DNA from: Channa striata
Taxonomy: Eukaryota > Chordata > Actinopteri > Anabantiformes > Channidae
Assembly (NCBI GenBank): GCA_033026295.1
Contig: CM065185.1
Span: forward strand, 1,550,001-1,614,000
Length of the DNA: 64,000 nucleotides
Direction of reading: 5' to 3'
The position numbers were made by a program, and so were the translations under genes. Every line of letters starts with the position of its first letter. The stretch's first letter is position 1. The notes under the pieces are model-generated. The model was not told the origin of the DNA. It was given only the letters and a program-made list of their open reading frames with translations, and made no database searches. Positions 24,301 through 36,700 of the stretch are shown in pieces.

Positions 24301-25417
24301 AAGTCCCATCAAGCTGACGGTTACAGCAGTGACACCTTTTACAGTTGGTCCATTGTCCCCAGCTGTGTTCAAATCAAAGTTATTCTGACTCAATGGGCAC
24401 ATTCCAGACAAGACTCCGCTGCAGCGAGGCTGTTCACGACTCTAATACACTCAAGGCACTGAGACTTTCATAGTGCTCTATGACATTCTCACCTGCCAGG
24501 TTTTTAGACTCATAAAACATTAAATGGAGATTGGTGGGAGTTTTTATTCCAGTAACTTCAGAGACCAAATAAGGTCGAATGTGGCAGGAAATGAAAGGCT
24601 TGTACCTCTAGGTGAAACTCATGTCTAAAATATGACGTTTTTGACAGCAGGAGGAATTCAAATAGCAATAAGGAAACAATAATTTGACTTGGTTTTACTG
24701 TACATAGACGCATCAAACGGCACCAAAACTGACTCCCACTGCGCTCACCTCACAGTCATTTATACTGGCTAAACACAGAGTCTTTTCAGGGCAACTCAAC
24801 CAGTGGTAAATGGAAAGTGAAGGTTCCCGGGGCCTGGAATAAAAGTGTTTTTAGGGTAAAAGTTGTAGCGTGGAAAGTAAGATCGAATTTCGTTGCATGT
24901 GAGGGTGGCAATGATAATTTATGAAATGAGAACATCAATAGAACTGGAACTAAATTCACTTAAACGCTAAATTTAAATTGAGGACCAATCTGAAAATTGT
25001 TTCAAAAATGTGTGTGGGTGCAGTTCAACGGTTGTTCTGTAACTGAGCAGCCAAGACGACTGGATTGGTGCTCACCCACGGTCTTATTAATACATGCACT
25101 GCAGTAACCCGAGTTTTGTAAAGCTGCATGTACACACAGCTGGTTCCGTCCTGAGGCTCTGACTATTCTTTTTCTTGGCACGTGTGTCGATGCAGACTCA
25201 CGGTGAGAGGACAGACACACAGACAAACAGAGCAGAGCTTTTCATCATAGAATTAAAGGATCTGAATTTGACAAAATATCAAATGTTTAGCAGAGGGAAG
25301 TCAGTGAATGAAGCATTTTAAATTTGATGTAAGGATTTCCTCTTTTATCCAGCCTCTGTGAACTTGTCTTTGGTTATGACCATGTATAATTGTAAAAGTG
25401 ATGATTAGACTTACTCT
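18360..25417. other. intergenic, no gene recognised
   Basis: No frame with conserved motifs, splice structure or RNA gene was seen on either strand. The longest open frames (for example 22359-22739) show no recognisable composition or domain. Confidence 0.45.
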
Positions 25418-25735
<318 letters not shown>

Positions 25736-28700
25736 AGCTGATAGTAGTGTTAAATGTGGTCTGAGCAATACCTAACTTTAGGGGAGCTGCATGAAAACAA
25801 TATTTGCTTGAGGCCACATGCACAGATTTCTGACTCTGCAAAAAGGTTTTTGTCTTCTATTGTCAAAAAGACCCTCTTCAAGAACCCATGACTGGCACAG
25901 CATTGAGTTTGTTTCTAAAATCAGACTTTAAAGCTCCTGCAACAACCCCCCCCCCCCAAAGATGTCAAATGTCCCTGCTCTGATTTTCTCAAACAAACAG
26001 CAAACATGCCGCTAAAGAAAAAGCCCTCGGGGCTTTAGCAAACAAACTAAACACTCGAGTTCTCACGCTGGTGCAGCGTTTGACCTGTCTGCCACTTCCA
26101 CCACTTTATTGTACAACAGACAAATGGGATAAAGAGGGCAGAGGCAGCCTGGTCTGCAGCCAAACAAACTGTTTAAGAAGAGGATCCCAGCAGGGAAGAG
26201 CTACAACAGCAGACGGAGGTGTGAAAGTGGGAATGGAAAGTCTCACTGGGTTTAAAGTCACTAAAGACAAGTCCCTGGTGGACAAGATATCGCTGGAATT
26301 GGTCAACTTTCAACATGTCCGTGTCCGTTCAGCAAGTCAAACAGGTGCTCAAATTAGTTAATTACTATATATAGTTTTACAAATAAAAGCACATCATGAG
26401 ACCCCCCCCATGATGTACTGTTATTTTCACTTGCCTTCTCGCACTTTTAAAAGTAATGTTAATCCCATGTGATCAACAGTTTACACCTTTAACTATCCCT
26501 CTTTTGGGTCAATGCCAAATCGTTTTTGTCCCTGTTTCGTCTTCTCAAGGATCCGTCCGGCTGTGCCTTTCTGTTCAGTCACTGATACAGAGCTGCGGCA
26601 GCAGAAATCTTACCATCTTGTGGGGCAGCATCATGGCAGCAGAGCAGGATGAGATGCAGGGCAAGAGACCACCTGAGGAGACACACCAGTCCCATTCGTT
26701 GTTATAAAACAATACAACAAAAGTTAATGTCGTGTATGTATAAAAATCTGCACACAGAGGAATGTTTCAACTCTGAGCTCTAGCTGAAGTGTGCTGTGAA
26801 GGTATGAATGATAATGACATCAAGTAAATTTCAGTCTGCTTGCTTTCCATGTATGAAATGCAAAGGCAGTGTTTGAATTGCCTTACCCTCGAAACATTTC
26901 CTCCAGTCGGTGGATAAAAGTCCAGGTTTTGAAGTGCTCTTAGTGCATTTGTGGGATGAAAACAGCAAAGTCCGGGGTCCCTGTGCGTCACTGTGCAGAC
27001 CTGAAGTCACACTGCTGGTTCCACTCTCTCTCTCTCTCTCTCGCTCTCTCAGCACAAAGACTCTCAGTTCAGAGCTGAGTGACTCTCAGACCCACGAAGA
27101 AATCCGACTCTCTAGGAGTAAAAAAAACAGCAACTCCCACATCACTAATTTTGAGTGCATTCATGGCTATCACTTGAGTTTGATCTATTACTAGCGCAGA
27201 AATGAACTAAAGTTTGGATATAAAAAAATAACCACTCAAATAATAAATAAATGAATAGATAAAAAATAAAATGAATGAGTTTATAGCCAACAGCAGGGGC
27301 GGAGCAGCCTGTTAGATGTCTATAATCCACACGTATGTACATTATACATCCTCTAGCCACCAAGTTCCCAAATAGTACATACATTAGACATAGAGATTAT
27401 ACATAGAAGCTTTATTATACACTAAGTAGAAAATAACTAATATGGCTGTGTGAGAAAAAAAATATATCTGGTCTCTGGTTTATTTTGTGTAGTGCACTAT
27501 GAACACAACTTCAGCAAGGATGTGAACACAATATAATCTGAAAAAATCATTTTTAACACGTGAGACAGTTACATTTTTAGAAAATACAAAACATCCCATT
27601 ATATAAGACATGCTCTATCTTACAATGTGTTTCTACAACTTGAAGTAGATTATTCAAAGACACGACAGGACACATCCATCTGGTAAGTCAAAAAACATTT
27701 TCTACAATCTCCCTTTTTAGAATCTTTCTCAGGGTCACTTAAGCAAAAACGCTGCACTGAACATTAAGGTTCTGGCTCTGGCTGACTGGTCAATGTTGGG
27801 TTTCCAAAACTTACAAAGGAATTCATGCATTCAAACACAAGATCACTACTCCAGAAATGTTTGACCCAGAGCTTTACTTATTTTTAACTGCTGTCACTTT
27901 TCTTACTGCTTAAATTACTCAAACAAAGACATAATTGTTTAATGTACATAAATGTAATCCTAAAAATTGATGTTACCAACCCATTATTAGCAGATGCTGG
28001 AGTGACAATTGAATGAAGAGAAATAAAATTCCCCGTCCTCGTCCCTTTGTAAGCCCCTAGTAGCTTTTCTCCCTGAATCATCTCCCAGATCATTTCTCTG
28101 AAAACTTTGGTTTGGTGAAACCCTCAGATTTAACTGGAAGGTCTGGGAAAGGTGTGGGAAGGCAAAGATTGTGGCCATGTGACGACAACTTAATGGGGCT
28201 CTATAAAAATGTGCAAATGTAGGTATAAAAGTCTGAATATTGACTGACTGAGAATCATGGCATATGCATCTAGAAACCAAACCTTTGCCTGGACATGTAG
28301 AGGACCAAGATCCCAAAAAGTCAGTGGGACTCTAAACATCAGCATAACACAATTGTTAATATAGTATTTCTTGAGACTTGAGAGCTCAGTTAAGAGACAC
28401 AAAGCGATCATTAAGACATGACAACAATGATTAGACAAAAAATAGTAATAATAATCATGATAAGAAATACTGCAGAAAATAAGCAGAAGCTGATGCACCA
28501 TAAATTCATACAAAATAAACAGGAATGTTTGAAGAAACAACAAACAAACTAAAAAACTGAAGAGAAGAACAAGCGTGAGTGAAGTAAATAGACAGAAAAC
28601 ACAACACGACATTCAAGCATACCCACAATGATCGCAACAAAAAATAGACACAAAATTATCAAAATAAGATGCAAAATCATCCTAAAGAGACAAAAAACAA

Positions 28701-29400
28701 AAAAACCCACTAAAAACAAAAACCCAAACTATTACTATAAACTAATTCGTCAAGAAATACGTACTGTCCTCATTTTTGGTCATTTTATCCTTTTGTATTC
28801 ATCTACCATTGTGATGTAGGAACTGTCAGTGTCATTTTGGTTTTACGTGTTTTGTTTTTACTGGGGAATTTGGGGGAAAAATTTGCCTTTCACATGGCAA
28901 CTTTGGATGGAAATGTGAAACAATCCCTTTTCCTGTTCCAGCAGCAGTTTTTTTCAGGGAACAGTATGTATAAACAATTATTTTAGTTTGTCAAAAATTA
29001 CTGTCTTGAAAATGTATTCAGCTGGTACACCTACCTATGAATAACAGTCAACATGAGCCGGGCCACCCTGGTATGTTTGTGGGCAGCAGCCCCCAAACAG
29101 GAAGAACAGAGCAGGTCAGGAGGCTCGTCTCATGTTGATGGTGTCATGCTAGAGGTCCCTTAAGACAGGTCATGGCAAGTTTTGTGTCTTGTGGCCCACT
29201 GCTTAACGTTTATACCTGTAATGTCCTGGTGAAGGGATCTTTGTTGCACATCACCCCCTCTTGTTTTCTGCCTGTTTCCTGTCTGTCAACTTAAAACAAA
29301 AAGCCAAATTAGTTTTTTAAAACATAATGGCATGTTCTAACATTTGCACGTATGTCCCCCATGTCTAGTCATTTGTGGGACATGGGATAATTTGTTCATG
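25736..29400. other. intergenic, no gene recognised
   Basis: No conserved protein or RNA gene seen. Short C runs at 25946 and 26402 and a (CT)n run near 27028 are the only local features. Confidence 0.45.
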
Positions 29401-29439
29401 TTAATGACGAACACACACAAAAGTTAGTTATGGACTTTC

Positions 29440-30105
29440 ACAAGGCTCTCTGTTACGACCAATATTCTTTACTTTATATATGTCTCCTCTAGGCAATATT
29501 ATTAGAAAACACTATATATTTCCATTGCTATGCTGATGACACGCATATATATCTTTCTAGTTATATAGTTATATACATCTACGAAACCAGATGAAAAAAA
29601 ATCAACCATATCAGTACCATATCAACCTACTAGACCACTTCGGTCCCAAAATGCAGGGCTACTTATGGTTCCCAGAATTTCCAAAAATAGAATGGGAGGC
29701 AGAGCCTTTAGCTATCAAGCTCCTCTCCTCTTCTTTACTTTATATATGTCTCCTCTAGGCAATATTATTAGAAAACACTATATATTTCCATTGCTATGCT
29801 GATGACACGCATATATATCTTTCTAGTTATATAGTTGTATATATCACGAAACCAGATGAAAAAAAATCAATTAATTAATTAATTACAAGCATGTCTAAAG
29901 ACATAATGTCCTACAATTTCCTTCTTCTAAACTCAGATAAATATGAAGTTATTGTGTTTGGGCCTAAAAATCTCAGAAATATATTGTCCAACCATATCGT
30001 TACTTTAGATGACATACCTCTGGTCTGCATAGTCTTGACTTTATTATGTAAAGTGCCTTGAGATAACTTTTTTTTTTATTTGTGCTACATAAATAAATTT
30101 GAATT
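29440..30105 (+). mobile_element. L2-type LINE, reverse-transcriptase fragment, internally scrambled
   Basis: Near 29520 the plus strand encodes FHCYADDTHIYL with the YADD catalytic motif of LINE reverse transcriptases, after QGSLLRPIFFTLYMSPLGN. Segment 29465-29604 is repeated directly at 29731-29869; between them lies a misplaced piece (29605-29730) that belongs further 3' and matches about 30267-30387. A 3' tail ends near 30105. No intact ORF. Confidence 0.8.
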
Positions 30106-30129
30106 AAAATTTTGACCAGGATTTGTCAT

Positions 30130-30965
30130 TTACCTCACACATAAACAAATTTCACCTTCTCTAGCTTCTCTCTATTATCTTCCCATTAAATGTAGAATAG
30201 AATTTAAAACCTTCTTCTTACCTATAACGCTCTAAACGGTAAGGCTCTATCATATCTAAAAGATCTCCTAGTAACATATCATCCTACTAGACCACTTCGG
30301 TCCCAAAATGCAGGCCTACTTGTGGTTCCCAGAATTTCCAAAAATAGAATGGGAGGCAGAGCCTTTAGCTATCAAGCTCCTCTCCTGTGGAACCAGCTCC
30401 CAGTCCAGATTCGAGAAGCAGACACCCTCTCTACTTTTAAGACTAGGCTCAAAACCTTCCTCTTGATAAAGCTTAAAGATGGTTGTAGTCATGCTGCTAT
30501 AGAATAGGCTTAGACTGCTGGGGACTTGATGCACTGAGACACTTTCCTCCTCTCTGCCCATATTTATATGTCACCACTGTATGACATTTTAACTCCGTGT
30601 CTCCTTTCTCCCATAGTTGTGGTTCTCCCTCTCTGTCCCTGTCTTCAGGTGTCCTCGGCTTTGGAGCTGTGTGTCTTCCAGTGCGCAGCTACTGGTCCTA
30701 CTAACCTGCCCAATGTTTTCTTTTCTCTCTCCACTTTCCACTCAGCCCAACCGGTCAAGGCAGATGGCCGCCCACCCTGAGCCTGGTTCTGCTGGAGGTT
30801 TCTTCTGTTAAAGGGAGTTTTTCCTCTCCACTGTTGCCTATAGCTGCTCAAGGGGGATTTGTTGGGTTTTCTCTAAATGTTTGTAAAGTCTTGACTTTAT
30901 TATGTAAAGTGCCTTGAGATGACTTTGTCATAAATTGGCGCTATATAAATAAAGTTGAATTGAAT
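30130..30965 (+). mobile_element. L2-type (Maui-like) LINE 3' end, better preserved copy
   Basis: It encodes NRMGGRAFSYQAPLLWNQLP, then READTLSTFKTRLKTFLL, the typical C-terminal end of fish L2-clade reverse transcriptases. It continues through the same 3' UTR as the 5186-6030 copy to GGCGCTATATAAATAAAG and TTGAATTGAA. Confidence 0.85.
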
Positions 30966-32379
30966 GTCTCTTGCAGTATCTCAACCGTGTGGTGGACGTC
31001 TGTGCAACTTTTACTCTACATGGCAAAACTCAAATGAGTAAACCTCCCAGTTTTAGAGAATGAGGGCGAACCCATGTGAACCCATCATTTTCCCTTCTGG
31101 TTTTGAGTTCTGTGACCTTTTAAATGACACTGGTCATTGTGTTTTTTATTTGGATCTTGGCCAGTAGACAAAACGGTCCTTAAGGAAACAATAAAGTGTC
31201 AAATTAGGTTAACTGTTCTCAATCTGAGCACAAGTCTGTACTTTAACTGAACATAGAGCAGCGATCACAGCGTCGGACCGGGTAGGTCCTTTTTGTTGTT
31301 GTTGCTCTCTGCGTGCTGAACCCAACTAACTGTTATGCAGGACAAACAGGAAGCCATTTATCCAGAGCCAAGTTTTCCAACAGCTTCTTACTGCAGTTCC
31401 AAGATAGGCTTTGTTTCTTTGTGAGCCAAGAGACAATGATGATTTGAGGATTCATTTGAGTTTTTGGAAACTGAGCCTGGGCCAGTTATGCAAGTTATGA
31501 TGACATTAGAGCTTGACTCCAATCTGGGTCATAGAGGAAGAGATGACATCTCCTAACAAAAATATCACATTTTCTGGGTTTATGTTGCAGCATCAAACTT
31601 TTTACTTTAAGCGAATAGCAAAGTGAAGCAGATGTACATGAATGTAATCGTATCAATAAGAAGCCTTCTTAAACACAAAGACAGTTCTAAAAGCATAAAA
31701 CAATGCGTGAGCCTTTGACACATCTACTGATGTTTTTTTTTATGTGTCCACTTCGACATCTTCACTATTTTTCTTCCAACACTATGATCAATTTTTGTCT
31801 TTTTTTAACCAAAAACAAAACAAAAAATGTTTCATGTAAAAGTGAAAACTGATTTCGAATTTAAAGTAATGACAAATATAAAACAAAATTTTACTGCATG
31901 TGCATTCATCCCCTTGAAGGACAACTTCAGACATTTTCTAAGTTAATTGTATTTTCAACAATCCCCATACAGATACTAAACATAATTAATTGACTTGTTT
32001 AGTGCATAATCTTTTTTGCACATTTTGGTCAGAAAAAAAAGTCTAAACAAATTGACCACTTCTTAGTGATGTAAATAATAAAAGGTGCAAAATTCTTGAA
32101 TACTTTTTTCTCAATTGAAATGTGGAATTGTTGGGGTTTTTTTGTCCAAAATTATATTACTTTTATCTGGTATTTTCAATAACCAATTTTTTTTTTGCAA
32201 AAATTAATCTGATCATAGCAACTTTTGACCTATTTCTGTGCCTTTTCTTCTATTCAGTTACCAAAAATTAACATTTTAATGAAAAAAACGTGGGTAATAC
32301 TAAGCACTCCCCATGACTCAATAACTTCTAGACACCACCTTTAGAAGAAATTATTTTTAGTAATAATTTCCTTTATGAC
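30966..32379. other. intergenic, AT-rich, no gene recognised
   Basis: Poly-T and poly-A rich sequence. No open frame of note and no clear repeat family. Confidence 0.4.
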
Positions 32380-33637
32380 TTTATTAGCCCCTCACATTTA
32401 TGTCACATCACTTGTGTATTATAACATTCTCCTAACCAAAGTAGAGTAGTTGTTCAGCTCTAGAAAGAGTCATTTCCATTTGAGGAACTGTCTGGGATTT
32501 GTAATTAGTCCATTTATATGAACAAAAAAGATGTGAAACTACATAGTTCATATTCTGATAATTGTGAGCACAGCAATACAGACTGAAGAACTGAACTGAG
32601 TTCTAGACTTTTTTTTATTTTACTTTTTAGAAGTGAGTTTCTGTTTGATCAATAACACATGACACATTACACATAAATGCATGCGCTGTAGAAAAAAATA
32701 GTTATATTCAATGGGAAAAATTCTGGTACATTGTCTCCATGTTGCTTGTTTTCCTTGTCAGTGCACATGGGCTTGTTATGAAATCAGCTCACATATGAGC
32801 CTTAAAATGGTTTTAGCCAAATACAGCAATAACAACAAAATGTCAATATATACAATTACTTCAATGTAAAATTATTAAAATTCTAAAAATATGACCGTTG
32901 CAGTTATGTGTCGCATAGCAAATTGTCAAGATAGTCTATTTATCACAATCAATACTGCAACATTTGCCCTGTAATAGCAAATTAACAAAAGCAAGCTTTT
33001 TCTACGCTTCATCATTCCAAAGCGCTTACTATAAAAAGGTTCTGGCACTGAAATAAATAAAAGCATTGTCTGCTACAGTAGAAGGGCGGCAGTGGCTGAG
33101 TTGGTCGAGTAGGTCACATGTCCCATGTCAAAAGTGTCCCTGGGTGAGAAATGCTGAACCCCAAACCCCCCAAAAGCCCAACCCCCCGCTGCTGAGGTTG
33201 GGGCTGGTCATAAGCCCCAAAAAATTCGATAAGTTTCGTCAGAAAGTAAATCTGGCATAAAAACCTGTGGAAAACTGCGTCATTGACAACTAACAAAATC
33301 AGTAATATACTAAAAACTACAACCACTTAGTGTTTTGACGATCAGGTTCCTAATGAAGCAGTAAAAACAGTGAAATGACCTGTTTTCTATGAGGAAAAGT
33401 ACAGTATGTCATGCTGCAGGCGGACGTCTGTCCTTCACAGTGACCATGGTCCTTCAAAAACCTTTGGCCGCAATAATGCCTCTCTTCTCCGGTCAATGGG
33501 AGAATGGTGTAGTGTGTTTACTTTCTTTCTCAGACACCATTGTTCTTTTCTCAGCCTGAAGCCATCCTTTGTCAACCCCCTGCTGCCTTCCAGGTTCCCC
33601 TCTGTCCAACCACGTTTTGTTCCAAACAATGTGGGTA
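32380..33637 (-). other. slc12a7: probable slc12a7 3' UTR and candidate poly(A) signals
   Basis: No coding signal follows the stop codon on the minus strand. Minus-strand AATAAA hexamers occur at 32614-32619 and 32380-32385, about 1.0 and 1.25 kb after the stop. A SINE-like repeat lies inside (33085-33215). Which signal is used cannot be read from sequence alone. Confidence 0.3.
33085..33215 (+). repeat. SINE-like dispersed repeat
   Basis: It opens with GGCGGCAGTGGCTGAGTTGG and holds an AAGTGTCCCTGGGTGAGAAA block followed by CTGAACCCC, a layout shared with many fish short interspersed repeats. Related repeats lie at 45425-45700 and 63485-63740. Confidence 0.55.
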
Positions 33638-33729
33638 CTAGGAGTAGATGGTAATGACCTCTCGACCTCCTCCACGAACCAACAGGACACGATCTAATCC
33701 TTCCATCAGAACCTCCAAAAACTCCATGT
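33638..33729 (-). CDS. slc12a7: slc12a7 last coding exon (27) with stop codon
   Basis: 92 bp ending in TAG at 33640-33638. It encodes MEFLEVLMEGLDRVLLVRGG, then GREVITIYS, the invariant KCC C-terminus. The acceptor is TCTCAG. The first Tyr codon is split with exon 26. Confidence 0.96.
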
Positions 33730-36700
33730 CTGAGAGACGTGTTGTGGTTAAGGACAAACTCTTGGATTTAGCCACAGTTAAGAGCTGTTCTGAAAACATC
33801 TGGGTGTGAAAAATTTAACTTACTCAAGTATTTCAATTAAGTACAAATTCAAGGTACCTTTACTTGAATTTTGTACACACAGGAGCATTTTTTCAGCAAG
33901 AATTTCAACTTTATATTTTGCAAATAATACTAGGTACTTCTGCTTGCGCAACATTTTCCAAATTGATTGATTAAGGCAATTGATTAAATATCAAATAAGG
34001 AAGGTTTTTCCCTTTTCTTGCTTGATTCAGGATTTCAGCTGCTCAACAGTGTGAGGCTTTTTGAGTTGTATGTAGTGCCTTATTTATGTGCCGAATGTTT
34101 TTAGTGGGTGAGACTTTAACACCCAGGCTCATTTATTACAGTGTCATACCATTGTAATGTGCAGGTTACCCATGCTGTGCGCAGTAATGCACTCCACCAG
34201 AATCATAGACGCTGACTAAACCGTCTACTGAGAATGTCAGCCGGTTACTCTTCACATTTAACAGGGATTTTCATACCACAGGATAGTTTTCCACTTCACC
34301 TCAGTCCATTTTAAAAAAGCTTGGACTTGGACATTGATGTTCTGATCGGCCAGTCAAGTAGCTTAAGTTAGCATTAAGACCGCAAGCACGGAGAAACACT
34401 TGTTTTTTTTATTTGTACCCTTTAGGCTAAGCTGGGCTAAGCATGTTGGACGGAGCCTTATGTTAAGCACACTTACATAAGTATGTCAGCTTTTCCATCC
34501 AACTCCAGGCAAGAAAACAATAAACCTAGGTGCATGTTATTGGCTAATTCACAGAAAAGGATACAGTTCTCATCCCCTTTCTTGTTCTTTGGTGGGCCCG
34601 GCATGTTGAGCAAGACCAAATGTGAGTTGCGGGATTTCTTGACGACCGCCTCATTGAGCCTCACTGCTGTATGCATTCTCCGCACATTAGACTGGTTGCT
34701 ACATTAAACCAAAGACGTTAATAACAGCAGTGCAACAGCTGAGGTGAACAATCTCCCACCATGTCTACCAAAGTTAGAGATCAGTTTGTTAGTTTGAGTA
34801 TATTATTATGGTATATTAATATTAGATTAAATCAGCATCAATCTGCAGGGAGGCCAGAGTGGGTGGTTAGGAACACATGCAGTCTTTAATGATGGCAGCA
34901 CCGACACTGACAAACTGGTGAGACACTTTCATGCACGACCCACAAACATGCACATACAGTAGAAAGTCCATGCATATGCAGATGAAACGGCGATACATAG
35001 TGACTTACAGATTCTCCCATTCACTGGAGGAAAAGCAAAAACAACAAAAAGTGTTTTGAAAAGGGCAGTTTCTCAAACACTAAGACTGTCAGCCATTTAG
35101 AAGATTTCATTGCCTGAAGAGCTTTGCTGAATTCCGATTAGATTGCAGTGGCAATGTGCTGAAAAAGTAACGCTTCAAACAGATTGAACAAATTACACTA
35201 CAAATATGCAGGCAAGGGGGAAAAGCCATTGCAGAATGCAAAACGATATTATAATTTACATGCTGAAATACATATGATGCAGCAATGAAGTGGGTTTTAT
35301 GCCATCCATAGCTTCTTGGTCGTTGCTAAAAGCACAAATCTACGACTGATAGTACTTACGGTTTCATGTTAAACATGTCTTTAACTGCCATGCCTTCTCT
35401 GTGTTTGTTCCTCTCGTTAAGCAGTTTGTCTTTAGTCCAGGTCATGTGGACGCGATCCGGTGAGGTGGCTCCAGCTTTGTCATTCATTGTAGAATGAGAG
35501 GCTGTGTTGCGATCGTGGATCAACTGAGCCTGCCAAAGGACCGGTCAGATGAGAAAAGGAGGATTTAGTTTTCAGGATCTCAATCATACCAGGAACATAA
35601 CAATGTGAGGACAAAATAAGAGAGCAATTACATGACATGATGTGGCAAGAGAAATGGTGTTGAAAGGCCATGCAAGTTGGAAAAGAACACACACACACAC
35701 ACCCACACACACGGTCATGTTGGATCCCAGGTGAACAACACGGTTAAACCTCACTTATGGAAATGAGCACCATAAAAATAAATGTACAAACACTGGTGTG
35801 TTTAAGGAAATCACCTCAGCTTCATTCTGATGCACGTTTGTGTTTATGACAAGTTTATTAAAAAGATCCAGGTACATGCAACAGCTCTGTTCAGATTTAG
35901 CTACTGTACCAGTTAGTGCCAGTTAAAGACTACGTTGCTTTAAAGTTTACTCTAAAACATGGAGGAACATGTAAGTTCTTTTGCAGATTTTAACTGCAGC
36001 TCATTTATTTTGCAAACTATAAAAAATAACATTTGCATCCATCACTACTTGGCTACATTGCACCTATGTGTGACCTGTTCCATTTGCAGAATGCAGCATG
36101 TTTTCACTTGAAAACACTGTTCTAGGAAGGACAAATTCGAATTTCTGAGTGAGCGAACATACTGTAATGGAAGAAAATATCAAAAATATAACAGCAGCAG
36201 GCTGATTAGATATAGCTGGACTAAATCCCATGGGGACCTTCACAATTAGCATTTGGGTGCACAAAATGCAGTTAATGAAGTATTTGTCCTCCTCTAGTGG
36301 CAGCTTTTAGTCTCTGGGTCTCTTTTTTAGTGCCAAGCTAAGTGCTATTGACTGCACGATGTAAAGCACTGCAGTGGTTATGAATGGATGGCATGGTAAC
36401 AGCGTCGCAACAACGGTCTACTACAAGCTGTTTGTTTGGCTACCTCATCCTTTGGTATGCACAGGGTGTTGTGGGAAGGGACATCGGTGCCTGACGACTT
36501 CTTCCTCTTTATGGAGCCCCGTGATACATCTGAGATGCTCTGAATCTGAACAAGTTGTCCAATAACAAGGTTCAGGGTAGGAGTTCAAAGGTCAACAATC
36601 GTGAGTGGAGGATACGGTGTTGAATGTCTATTTTCTCAAAGTCCAAAACACCAAACCAAAGCAAACCAAAGCAAACAAACAAAAAAAAAAACTAAAACAT

